From: Chromatiales bacterium
GTDB taxonomy: Bacteria > Pseudomonadota > Gammaproteobacteria > Chromatiales > Chromatiaceae
NCBI GenBank assembly: GCA_024639625.1
Contig: JAHEIA010000011.1
Span: forward strand, 1-15,870
Length of the DNA stretch: 15,870 nucleotides
Reading direction: 5' to 3'
A program made the position numbers and the translations under genes. The notes below the pieces were generated by a model. The model was given only the letters and a program-made list of their open reading frames with translations, did no database searches and was not told where the DNA came from. This document shows, one piece after another, positions 8,481 through 14,728 of the stretch (its first letter is position 1; the number at the start of each line of letters is the position of its first letter).

Positions 8481-8496
8481 TGCAACTAGCGTGCCA
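8481..8496 (-). promoter_or_regulatory. Sigma-54 (RpoN) -24/-12 promoter for the ATP-grasp operon
   Basis: Read on the minus strand, 8496 to 8481 is TGGCACG-CTAG-TTGCA. The consensus core is TGGCACG-N4-TTGCW, so every specified position and the spacing match. It lies in the 273-bp gap between the channel gene and the ATP-grasp gene and points toward the latter. Transcription would start near 8470, leaving a leader of about 40 nt. Sigma-54 promoters need an enhancer-binding activator, usually bound 80-150 bp upstream. Only loose half-sites are visible there, for example TGCAC on the minus strand near 8585, so the activator cannot be named. Confidence 0.8.
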
Positions 8497-8703
8497 TCCC
8501 GAAACAACATGCTTTGTGCGGCGGTCAGCATCCCGAGAGACGCACTCTAGACCGGGCACAGAAACGGCCGGGCCAGCCAAAAGAGTGCAGGGAACGCGGT
8601 GGCTGCCCCGACCTGGTGCTTGATCACGCTCCGTTTTGGTACCGCGGCGCAATCTACCCGCCCAGCCCGGTAGACCCCCGCTCCCGTCCTCACTGCGCCC
8701 GCA

Positions 8704-9543
8704 TCATTGCCGGGCGCGGTCCTGCCGCTCCTCGAGCAGGGTCTCAATGCGGGCTAGGCGCTGCTCGATGGTGGCGGTATGTTCACGAATCCAATGCACT
8801 TCGCCGGCCTCACCCTCCCCCGTCTCTCTTTCGTACTTTTGATGTTCCTTATGCAGCACGTCGACGACGATGCCGATCATCATGTTGAGGAACACGAAGG
8901 CGACAACGAAAATGAAAGACAGGTAATAGGCCCAGCTCAAAGGAAATACCGACATGGTCTCGTACATCACGTCGGTCCAGTCCTCGAAGGTCGCCACGCG
9001 AAACAGGGTAAGCATCGCGATGCTGATGTTTCCCCACAGCTCCGAGTTGACACCGGAGAAGAAGATGCTGCCGACGGCCGCATAGATGTAGAAGATGATG
9101 AACATCAACAGGGACACGTAGCCCATGCGCGGGATCGCCTGCAGAAAGGCGCTCAGCAGAATGCGCAGTTCCGGGATCAGAGATACCAGTCGTAGCACAC
9201 GAAAGATGCGCAGCAACCTCCCGAGCAGAGCCATCTGGCTTTCTTCCACCGGGATCAGGCTCGCCGTCACGATGACGAAATCGAAGATGTTCCAACCCTG
9301 CTTGAAAAAATCGCGAAGCCTGCGTTCGGCCAACATGCGGACCACGATCTCGAGCAGGAAGAACAGCGTGATCCCGGTGTCCAACAGCTGAAATAGGCGC
9401 GCGACCGGCTCGCTGATCGGATAGGTCTTGGCCCCGATCACCAACGCCGAGAGCACGATCACTACGATGACAAAGGTCTCGAACAGCTTGTTTTCGCGTA
9501 GCGCGACAAAACGCTGTCGGAGATCGGAAAAATTAACATTCAT
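8704..9543 (-). CDS. Voltage-gated cation channel, single 6-TM repeat (NaChBac-like)
   Basis: This 279-residue inner-membrane protein has the layout of prokaryotic voltage-gated sodium or calcium channels. S1 is at about 22-42, S2 at 52-72 and S3 at 83-98. An S4 helix carries Arg at every third position (R109, R112, R115, R118). S5 is at about 137-165, followed by a pore loop, and S6 at 205-230. After S6 a charged tail (from about 250) looks like a short coiled coil, as in the tetramerisation domains of this family. The selectivity-filter region reads TFEDWTD (185-191), where NaChBac has TLESWAS, so it carries extra acidic residues. It would act as a homotetramer. ATG 9543 has no strong Shine-Dalgarno sequence. 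The gene stands alone, transcribed divergently from nrdD. Ion selectivity cannot be decided from sequence. Confidence 0.92.
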   Translation of the reverse strand: MNVNFSDLRQRFVALRENKLFETFVIVVIVLSALVIGAKTYPISEPVARLFQLLDTGITLFFLLEIVVRMLAERRLRDFFKQGWNIFDFVIVTASLIPVEESQMALLGRLLRIFRVLRLVSLIPELRILLSAFLQAIPRMGYVSLLMFIIFYIYAAVGSIFFSGVNSELWGNISIAMLTLFRVATFEDWTDVMYETMSVFPLSWAYYLSFIFVVAFVFLNMMIGIVVDVLHKEHQKYERETGEGEAGEVHWIREHTATIEQRLARIETLLEERQDRARQ

Positions 9544-9583
9544 AGCGCACCGCCGGACGGTTCCTGTGGCCTAGGGCGCGCGG

Positions 9584-9589
9584 ATTATA
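9584..9589 (-). promoter_or_regulatory. Candidate -10 element of the channel gene
   Basis: On the minus strand this is TATAAT, a perfect sigma-70 -10 hexamer, 40 bp before the channel start codon. No convincing -35 lies 16-18 bp upstream, so the promoter would be weak or activator-dependent. It occupies the divergent region shared with the nrdD operon. Confidence 0.4.
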
Positions 9590-9672
9590 TACCGGCCCGC
9601 GGGTCCTTGGCGTACCCCGAGCCGGTTCGTCCATTCTCGCAGACCCGCTCCGGAGGCCCAATCGGGATTCAG

Positions 9673-9686
9673 TTGACGGGGATCAA
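9673..9686 (+). promoter_or_regulatory. FNR/Anr-like box upstream of nrdD
   Basis: TTGACGGGGATCAA matches the FNR consensus TTGAT-N4-ATCAA at 9 of 10 specified positions. It lies about 95 bp before the nrdD start codon. If FNR acted here as a class II activator centred at -41.5, transcription would start near 9721, with TAGTGT (9709-9714) placed as a -10 element. Anaerobic activation of an oxygen-sensitive class III ribonucleotide reductase is the expected biology. Confidence 0.65.
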
Positions 9687-9698
9687 GGAACTCGTCGA

Positions 9699-9714
9699 GC
9701 ACAACATGTAGTGT
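9699..9714 (+). promoter_or_regulatory. NrdR box 1 of the nrdD promoter
   Basis: GCACAACATGTAGTGT matches the NrdR consensus acaCwAtATaTwGtgt at 13 of 16 positions, including every strongly conserved one. It overlaps the proposed -10 region, so binding would repress. NrdR is the ATP/dATP-sensing repressor of ribonucleotide reductase genes and usually binds two boxes on the same face of the helix; the partner starts 32 bp downstream. Confidence 0.7.
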
Positions 9715-9730
9715 TGCTATCTATAAATAA

Positions 9731-9746
9731 CAACTAGATGTAGAAA
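9731..9746 (+). promoter_or_regulatory. NrdR box 2 of the nrdD promoter (weaker)
   Basis: CAACTAGATGTAGAAA keeps all eight core positions of the NrdR consensus (the conserved C, A, A, T, T, G and both W positions) but has poor outer flanks. It starts exactly 32 bp after box 1, the same spacing as the pair in front of nrdA. Spacing and core support it more than overall identity does. Confidence 0.5.
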
Positions 9747-9778
9747 AAAGGCTTTCACGTATCAGGAGCAAGCACCCC

Positions 9779-11818
9779 ATGGAACAAACCAGCCAGGTTC
9801 TTCCGGTGTATCTACCCAGCAAGGTCTGCAAGCGCGACGGCTCCCTGTCCAACTTCGACGCCAACAAGATTCGTATGGCGATCCTGCGGGCAGGCCAGGC
9901 GAGCGGAGAATTCGCGGGCAGCGAGGCACAACTGCTCACCGCGCACGTGGTGAAGGTACTCAGCCACCGCGGCTATCGGGAGGACACGCCCGACATCGAG
10001 CGCATTCAGGATATCGTGGAGCAGGTGCTGATCAGCGCCAACCACCTGCGCACCGCACGCGCCTATATCGTCTATCGCGAACAGCACAAGAAACTGCGCG
10101 AGGACCGCCGCACCCTGGTGGACGTGGCAGCATCGGTGAACGAATACCTGGATCGCGCGGACTGGCGGGTCAGCGCCAACGCCAATCAGGGATACTCCCT
10201 GGGAGGACTGATCCTCAATACCTCCGGCAAGATGATCGCGAACTATTGGCTGCATCATGTCTATGCTCCGGAGATCGGCGCCGCCCACAGGGAGGCGGAC
10301 CTGCATATACACGATCTCGACATGCTTTCCGGTTATTGCGCCGGCTGGTCGCTGCGCATGCTGCTGGCGGAGGGTCTCAACGGCATCCCCGGCAAGGTAG
10401 AGGCTGGGCCGCCACGGCATTTCTCCAGCGCCATCGGCCAGATCGTCAACTTCCTCGGCACGTTGCAGAACGAGTGGGCGGGCGCCCAGGCGTTCAGCTC
10501 GTTCGATACCTACATGGCTCCCTTCGTGCGCAAGGACCGGCTGGAATACCCCCAGGTGCGTCAGTATCTGCAAGAACTCATCTACAACCTGAACGTGCCG
10601 TCGCGCTGGGGAACCCAGACCCCGTTCACCAACCTGACCTTCGACTGGGTCTGCCCGGAGGACCTGCGGGAACAGGTGCCAATCATCGGCGGCGAGGAGA
10701 TGCCGTTCACCTACGGCGAACTGGAAAACGAGATGGAGCTGATCAACCGGGCCTATATCGAGGTGATGAGCGCAGGCGACGCCAAGGGGCGGGTGTTCAC
10801 CTTCCCCATCCCGACGTACAACATCACCGCCGATTTTCCCTGGGAATCCGCGAACGCCGACCGCCTGTTCGCCATGACAGCGAAATACGGCCTACCCTAC
10901 TTCCAGAATTTCATCAATTCGGAACTCGCGCCGAACATGGTGCGTTCGATGTGCTGCCGCCTGCAACTCGACCTGCGCGAGTTGCTGAAACGAGGCAACG
11001 GTCTGTTCGGCTCGGCGGAGCAGACCGGGTCCCTCGGCGTGGTGACCATCAATTGCGCCCGCCTAGGCTATCTCTACCGCGGCGACCAGGCAGGTCTGTT
11101 CGCGCGCTTGGATCATCTTTTGGAGCTCGCCCGCGGCAGTCTGGAGACCAAACGCAAGGTCATCGAGCGTCACATGGACGCCGGGCTCTTTCCCTACACC
11201 AAACGTTATCTAGGCACCCTGCGCAATCATTTTTCCACCATCGGCCTGAACGGTATCAACGAGATGATCCGCAACTTCAGCGCCGATACCGAGGATATTA
11301 CCACCACCGAGGGGCGCGCCTTCGCCTGCGGCTTTCTCGATCACGTACGCGCACGGATGGTGGAATTCCAGGAGCAGACCGGTCACATGTACAACCTGGA
11401 GGCCACGCCGGCGGAAGGTACTACCTACCGTTTCGCCAAGGAGGACCGCAAACGCTTCCCCGACATCCTGCAGGCGGGGACCGGGGACAGGCCCTACTAC
11501 ACCAATTCGTCCCTATTGCCCGTGGGCTATACCGACGATCCGTTCGCCGCGCTGGAGATGCAGGAAGAACTGCAGCGTAAGTACACCGGCGGCACGGTAC
11601 TGCACCTGTACATGAACGAACGAATCAGCAGCCCCGACGCCTGCAGGCGTCTGGTGCGTCGCGCGCTGGAGAGCTTTCGCATCCCCTATCTAACGATCAC
11701 GCCGACCTTTTCGATCTGCCCGGTCCACGGGTACCTATCGGGCGAACACGAGTTCTGCCCACAGTGCGACCAGGAGTTGGCAGCAAGAAAACAACAGGAG
11801 GTACAAGCCCATGGTTGA
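9779..11818 (+). CDS. nrdD: Anaerobic (class III) ribonucleoside triphosphate reductase, catalytic part lacking the glycyl-radical segment
   Basis: Class III reductases make deoxynucleotides without oxygen, using a glycyl radical that generates a thiyl radical. The 679-residue protein starts with an ATP-cone (about residues 8-105; KVCKRDGSLSNFDANKI) that binds regulatory nucleotides. The ten-stranded barrel follows, with C187 in SGYCAGW, a Cys pair C392-C393 in VRSMCCRLQLD that should include the thiyl Cys, and GLNGINEMI. The end has the pattern CPVHGYLSGEHEFCPQC (C647, H650, C660, C663), probably the zinc site. The frame stops at TGA 11816-11818 before any RVxGY radical motif; that motif lies in the next, overlapping ORF. 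ATG 9779 has AGGAG at 9764-9768. Sequence style resembles the Thermotoga/NrdD2-type enzymes paired with NrdG2. Control is probably by FNR and NrdR sites upstream. Confidence 0.93.
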   Translation: MEQTSQVLPVYLPSKVCKRDGSLSNFDANKIRMAILRAGQASGEFAGSEAQLLTAHVVKVLSHRGYREDTPDIERIQDIVEQVLISANHLRTARAYIVYREQHKKLREDRRTLVDVAASVNEYLDRADWRVSANANQGYSLGGLILNTSGKMIANYWLHHVYAPEIGAAHREADLHIHDLDMLSGYCAGWSLRMLLAEGLNGIPGKVEAGPPRHFSSAIGQIVNFLGTLQNEWAGAQAFSSFDTYMAPFVRKDRLEYPQVRQYLQELIYNLNVPSRWGTQTPFTNLTFDWVCPEDLREQVPIIGGEEMPFTYGELENEMELINRAYIEVMSAGDAKGRVFTFPIPTYNITADFPWESANADRLFAMTAKYGLPYFQNFINSELAPNMVRSMCCRLQLDLRELLKRGNGLFGSAEQTGSLGVVTINCARLGYLYRGDQAGLFARLDHLLELARGSLETKRKVIERHMDAGLFPYTKRYLGTLRNHFSTIGLNGINEMIRNFSADTEDITTTEGRAFACGFLDHVRARMVEFQEQTGHMYNLEATPAEGTTYRFAKEDRKRFPDILQAGTGDRPYYTNSSLLPVGYTDDPFAALEMQEELQRKYTGGTVLHLYMNERISSPDACRRLVRRALESFRIPYLTITPTFSICPVHGYLSGEHEFCPQCDQELAARKQQEVQAHG

Positions 11819-12140
11819 CCAAACGCGCCGCTCCCCCGAGCGGATCGGCCCGCAGCTTGCGAACAGCAAGCTGGAACATCCGCACTGCGAGATCCAGGTG
11901 AGCGAGGACGGCTTGCTCGGCGCACAGGCGCAGGCTCGAAAACAGCCGCCCGAAACGACCCAGCGCACCGCCGCTCCAGCGACCGATCCGGTGATCCGGC
12001 TGCAGGACGAAGAGCGCACACGCTGCGAGATCTGGACCCGTGTCATGGGCTACCACCGCCCGGTCTCCTCCTGGAACGCGGGGAAACAAGCAGAACACGC
12101 TGAACGGCTCTATTTCCACGAGCCCGATGTCCCGCGCTGA
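11811..12140 (+). CDS. Detached glycyl-radical domain of class III ribonucleotide reductase
   Basis: This 109-residue ORF begins inside the end of nrdD (8-bp overlap, in the +1 frame). Its ATG 11811 has a consensus AGGAGG at 11796-11801, 9 nt upstream. Residues 69-98 read RTRCEIWTRVMGYHRPVSSW followed by NAGKQAEHAE, the C-terminal motif that normally ends NrdD; G80 (codon 12048-12050) is the predicted radical glycine. Residues 1-65 have no recognisable fold and look like a linker. The ORF overlaps nrdG by 14 bp. The simplest reading is a separate radical-bearing subunit that docks into the NrdD barrel, comparable in principle to YfiD/GrcA supplying a glycyl-radical domain to pyruvate formate-lyase. 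A sequencing error is unlikely given the dedicated ribosome binding site, but it is not excluded. Confidence 0.85.
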   Translation: MVDQTRRSPERIGPQLANSKLEHPHCEIQVSEDGLLGAQAQARKQPPETTQRTAAPATDPVIRLQDEERTRCEIWTRVMGYHRPVSSWNAGKQAEHAERLYFHEPDVPR

Positions 12141-12786
12141 ACTACTCGTCGGCGGTCTTACCCCGCTCACCAGCATCGATTTTCCGGGCGAGCTAGCCGC
12201 CGTCGTCTTCTGCCAGGGCTGCCCCTGGCGTTGCGGGTATTGCCAGAACGGCCACCTTCTCGGCCGCAGCGCCGACGCTCCGATCCCATGGGGGGAGATC
12301 ACCCGGTTCCTGCGCCGGCGCACCGGCCTGCTGGACGCCGTGGTATTCAGCGGTGGCGAGCCGCTGCTGCAGAGGAGACTGCTGGCGGCGATGCGGGAGG
12401 TCCGCGATCTGGGATTCAAGATCGGGCTGCACACAGCCGGACCCTATCCGCAGCGCCTGGAGGAGGTGCTACCCTTGGTGGACTGGGTCGGCATGGATCT
12501 CAAGGGCCCTCCGGAAGCCTACCAACGGATCACGGCGGTCCGCGACCAGGGTGCGGCGGCTTGGCGGAGCGCCCGGTTGCTGATCCGCAGCGGCATCCCG
12601 CACCAGTTTCGCACCACGGTTCACCCCGCGCTGCTCTCTCCCGCCCAGGTGCGTGGCATGGGCCGTGAGTTGGCGCGGCTCGGATCGCGGCGGCTCGCGC
12701 TTCAGGAATGCATTACCGAGCGGTGTCTCGACCCGGCGCTGCGTCAGGCACCAACATCGGGTTACCTGGGCGCCTACGCGACCTAA
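12127..12786 (+). CDS. nrdG: Anaerobic ribonucleotide reductase activating protein (radical SAM, NrdG2 type)
   Basis: NrdG uses a [4Fe-4S] cluster and S-adenosylmethionine to place the radical on the glycine of NrdD. The 219-residue product contains C32-x3-C36-x2-C39 in GCPWRCGYCQN, an SGGEPLLQ motif near residue 77 that contacts SAM, and the opening LTPLTSIDFPGELAAVVF typical of the NrdG2 subgroup. The frame is open back to 12040, but that part overlaps the radical-domain ORF and carries no family similarity. ATG 12127 gives the normal N-terminus and overlaps the upstream ORF by 14 bp, so translation is probably coupled. A strong ribosome binding site of its own is lacking. It is the last gene of the anaerobic operon and converges on the CBS gene 23 bp away. 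Confidence 0.94.
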   Translation: MSRAELLVGGLTPLTSIDFPGELAAVVFCQGCPWRCGYCQNGHLLGRSADAPIPWGEITRFLRRRTGLLDAVVFSGGEPLLQRRLLAAMREVRDLGFKIGLHTAGPYPQRLEEVLPLVDWVGMDLKGPPEAYQRITAVRDQGAAAWRSARLLIRSGIPHQFRTTVHPALLSPAQVRGMGRELARLGSRRLALQECITERCLDPALRQAPTSGYLGAYAT

Positions 12787-12809
12787 CGCGGCCCGATTTC
12801 GGCGTTTGG

Positions 12810-13262
12810 CTAGATCATCCCGGCCAGATTGGCCTGGAAGATGGCCTTGTGTACGTCACCAAGGCTCAGCATACCGACCAGGCGGTCGTCTTCCGTCACC
12901 GGGATGCGTCGAAAGCGGTGGCGCACCATCACCGCGGCACCGCGCAACAGGTGCATGTCAGGGCTGATGCTGACCACGCCGGCGGTCATCAGGTCGGAGA
13001 CCCGGAGGTTCAGTACGTCCTTGTATTGTCTCAGCATCTTGTCCAGGTCCACCGACGCCATCCCGTCCCGCATGTCCTCGAGGGTGGGAAACAGCCGGTG
13101 CAGCAAATCCTTCTCCGCGATGATCCCGACCATCTTGCCGTCCGCGTCCACCACCGGAAGACCGCTGTAACGGTACAGGCACATCAACGCGGCCACGTCC
13201 ACCAGCTTGGTGTCGGGCGCCACGGTCTTCGCGGGATGGGTCATCACATCTCGTACCAGCAT
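12810..13262 (-). CDS. Two-CBS-domain protein
   Basis: The 150-residue soluble protein consists of a tandem CBS pair (Bateman module). The first repeat starts LVRDVMTHPAKTVAPDTKL and ends GIIAEKDLLHRL (residues 2-57). The second starts LRVSDLMTAGVVSISPD and ends GMLSLGDVHKAIF (about 85-143). Such modules bind adenine nucleotides or SAM and sense energy state, but what this stand-alone copy controls is unknown. ATG 13262 has GAGGTGG upstream with good spacing. It lies 168 bp downstream of a same-strand AstE/AspA-like gene and converges with nrdG. Its position between two ribonucleotide reductase loci is suggestive of nucleotide sensing but proves nothing. Confidence 0.9.
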   Translation of the reverse strand: MLVRDVMTHPAKTVAPDTKLVDVAALMCLYRYSGLPVVDADGKMVGIIAEKDLLHRLFPTLEDMRDGMASVDLDKMLRQYKDVLNLRVSDLMTAGVVSISPDMHLLRGAAVMVRHRFRRIPVTEDDRLVGMLSLGDVHKAIFQANLAGMI

Positions 13263-13430
13263 AGGGTTTCCACCTCGTCATCGGCTCGGCGGTTCGAATG
13301 CAGGCGCAACCGCAGGCGCTGCCGCCATCAGCACCGGCTGCCTGCCGGTACCTTCTGCGAAAACATCGCCAGGGTCAAGCTGCGGACCCGAGCGCCGCCA
13401 TGCCGCGGGACGACACACGGGTCGCCTGGA

Positions 13431-14273
13431 TCAGCGCTGGCCAAGGATCTGCAACATGGGTTCGCCGGGTTGCGTCATCGGTTGGCGGCGCAAGGCACTC
13501 AGCAAACCCGCCGCCGGCGCTTTCACGGTCTCGATCAAGCAGCCGTCGAAGGCGTCGTAGAGGTGGCCCAGCGTCTCCCCGACCAGGACCCAACGCCCTA
13601 CGTTCAGATGCGAAACAAACAACCCCGGCGCCTCCGCATGCAGCGAGACCAGCCGACTGTTCGGGAACAGGTGCGGGTCCTCGTCCTCTGCCGGCGGCTC
13701 CCCGATCAGCAGTTCGCGATGTAGAAGGAACCGCAGGAGCCCCTGAAACAGGCTGTGACAATGGGCCAACTGCAACCTATTCTGCTGCCCTGCGCGGACG
13801 AAATAGCTCTCTCCGTACACCTCGTTCCAGCTCGGGCAGTGGGCCGCAACGTTCAACGGAGTGGATCCGGCGAACTCAACGATCGCCGGCAAGCCGAAGA
13901 GAAAGGCCCCCTCGCGCTCCGCCTGCGAGGGACCGGATAGCTGGATCTGGGGGATGTGCTCCAGGGCGGGATCGCTGCTTCGCAGTTCGATACGGAACGC
14001 CGCCTCCCGGGTAGCCGCTTCAAGCCGCGGCAGCAGCGAGTCGGCCTGGTTATCCGGCGCGAGCGGCAGTTCGGGCACCAGCAACACGGGGCGGCGCAAT
14101 TGGTACTTGGGGTGCTCGCCCGCAGCCGCCTGACGCAGCAGGTCGGCCAAACGCGCGAGCACGAAGATACCGTTCGGCTCTCGCCCCTGCCACCCGCCGA
14201 CGATGGCAACCCGCGCCGGCTCGGCGCCGATACCGATGCGGTGATGCGGGATTTCTAGATCGTGCATGGTCAT
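13431..14273 (-). CDS. AstE/AspA-like (M14 family) protein with altered zinc ligands
   Basis: The 280-residue protein resembles succinylglutamate desuccinylase/aspartoacylase-type zinc deacylases. It has an N-terminal RVAIVGGWQGREPNGIFVLARLADLL, a middle FRIELRSSDPALEHIPQI, and a C-terminal beta-barrel-like half with APGLFVSHLNVGRWVLVGETLG and VKAPAAGLLSALRR. Active family members carry HGxE for zinc and a second His in a D-L-H-S-like motif. Here these read QGRE (Q29, E32) and ELRSS (R98), so both histidines are replaced. The protein is also shorter than the 330-370 residues common for this family. It may be a binding or regulatory pseudoenzyme, or use another chemistry. Start ATG 14273 is followed by another ATG at 14267; neither has a clear Shine-Dalgarno sequence. 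It lies divergent from nrdA. Confidence 0.75.
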   Translation of the reverse strand: MTMHDLEIPHHRIGIGAEPARVAIVGGWQGREPNGIFVLARLADLLRQAAAGEHPKYQLRRPVLLVPELPLAPDNQADSLLPRLEAATREAAFRIELRSSDPALEHIPQIQLSGPSQAEREGAFLFGLPAIVEFAGSTPLNVAAHCPSWNEVYGESYFVRAGQQNRLQLAHCHSLFQGLLRFLLHRELLIGEPPAEDEDPHLFPNSRLVSLHAEAPGLFVSHLNVGRWVLVGETLGHLYDAFDGCLIETVKAPAAGLLSALRRQPMTQPGEPMLQILGQR

Positions 14274-14545
14274 TCATCCGTTGCCTGAATTTGGGTGCTT
14301 GTCGGTGATGCAGAAACCGCGCCAATCCCGCCCAGCGGTAGCGCTTTCTTCAGCCGCGCCCCGCAGCGAAGACCGCAGCCGCTGCCGCGCGGACACAGGT
14401 CCCGGGTCACGGGAGGCGAGATCCAGGCCTGCGGCGGCCGTGATTGCGGATTCAGTTGCCGGCTCCGAGCGGCGATTTCAAGCCTTTGTTTCACTATGCC
14501 AGGTAACTTAGTGTTTTGCCTCGGATCTCCTAAACAGCCAGCGAT

Positions 14546-14599
14546 TTATCCACATTTTGCACACAGTTTGCACACGTCTTTGTTGGTGGCTTTTCCACA
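14546..14599 (+). promoter_or_regulatory. Cluster of DnaA boxes upstream of nrdA
   Basis: Four 9-mers fit or nearly fit the DnaA consensus TTWTNCACA on the same strand: TTATCCACA (14546-14554, perfect strong box), TTTTGCACA (14555-14563, immediately adjacent), GTTTGCACA (14566-14574, first base off) and TTTTCCACA (14591-14599). All lie between about -100 and -45 of the predicted nrdA start. In E. coli, DnaA also binds upstream of nrdAB and links dNTP supply to replication initiation. The last box overlaps NrdR box 1. Confidence 0.7.
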
Positions 14600-14610
14600 A
14601 GATGTTGTGG
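14595..14610 (+). promoter_or_regulatory. NrdR box 1 of the nrdA promoter
   Basis: CCACAAGATGTTGTGG is a near-perfect palindrome matching the NrdR consensus acaCwAtATaTwGtgt at 12 of 16 positions, with every core base correct. It sits directly upstream of the -35 hexamer and shares five bases with the last DnaA box. Confidence 0.7.
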
Positions 14611-14638
14611 TTGACAAGCGGATTATTGCGTATATATT
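14611..14638 (+). promoter_or_regulatory. Sigma-70 promoter of nrdA
   Basis: TTGACA (14611-14616) is a perfect -35 and TATATT (14633-14638) a good -10, separated by 16 bp. Transcription would start near 14645. Both elements are wrapped by the two NrdR boxes, and the DnaA cluster lies immediately upstream. Confidence 0.7.
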
Positions 14639-14642
14639 GTGT
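14627..14642 (+). promoter_or_regulatory. NrdR box 2 of the nrdA promoter
   Basis: TGCGTATATATTGTGT matches the NrdR consensus at positions 5-16 without exception; only the left arm is poor. It begins exactly 32 bp after box 1, about three helical turns, and covers the -10 element, as expected for repression. Confidence 0.7.
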
Positions 14643-14728
14643 TCGAAAGGAATCAAGAATCCATACCCCGGGACCCTTGGGGAACCGACTACAATCACAA
14701 CCCCTTTGCCGCCCCTACAGGAGGAAGC

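Larger units (their letters stand above)
14274..14728. other. Divergent control region between the AstE/AspA-like gene and nrdA
   Basis: This 455-bp gap has no supported gene; short frames on both strands lack motifs. The half near nrdA (14540-14645) becomes AT-richer and holds four DnaA-box-like sequences, two NrdR boxes and a good sigma-70 promoter, listed separately. The nrdA leader would be about 85 nt and ends with AGGAGG at 14719-14724. In the half near 14274-14500 I see no clear promoter for the minus-strand gene. Confidence 0.6.

Noticed and set aside
9702..9716. Separate inverted repeat CAACA-N5-TGTTG upstream of nrdD
   Set aside because: It overlaps and is better explained by the NrdR box at 9699-9714.
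10246..11580. 444-codon frame inside nrdD
   Set aside because: It is the shifted frame of a strongly supported gene; the product is Arg/Pro-rich and resembles nothing.
11811..11820. prfB-like programmed +1 frameshift joining nrdD to the radical-domain ORF
   Set aside because: The Shine-Dalgarno sequence is too far upstream of the TGA for the prfB mechanism, and its spacing suits ordinary initiation at ATG 11811. Not fully excluded.
13298..14014. 238-codon plus-strand frame opposite the deacylase-like gene
   Set aside because: Low-complexity Arg/Ala/Pro product, antisense to a gene with clear family similarity.
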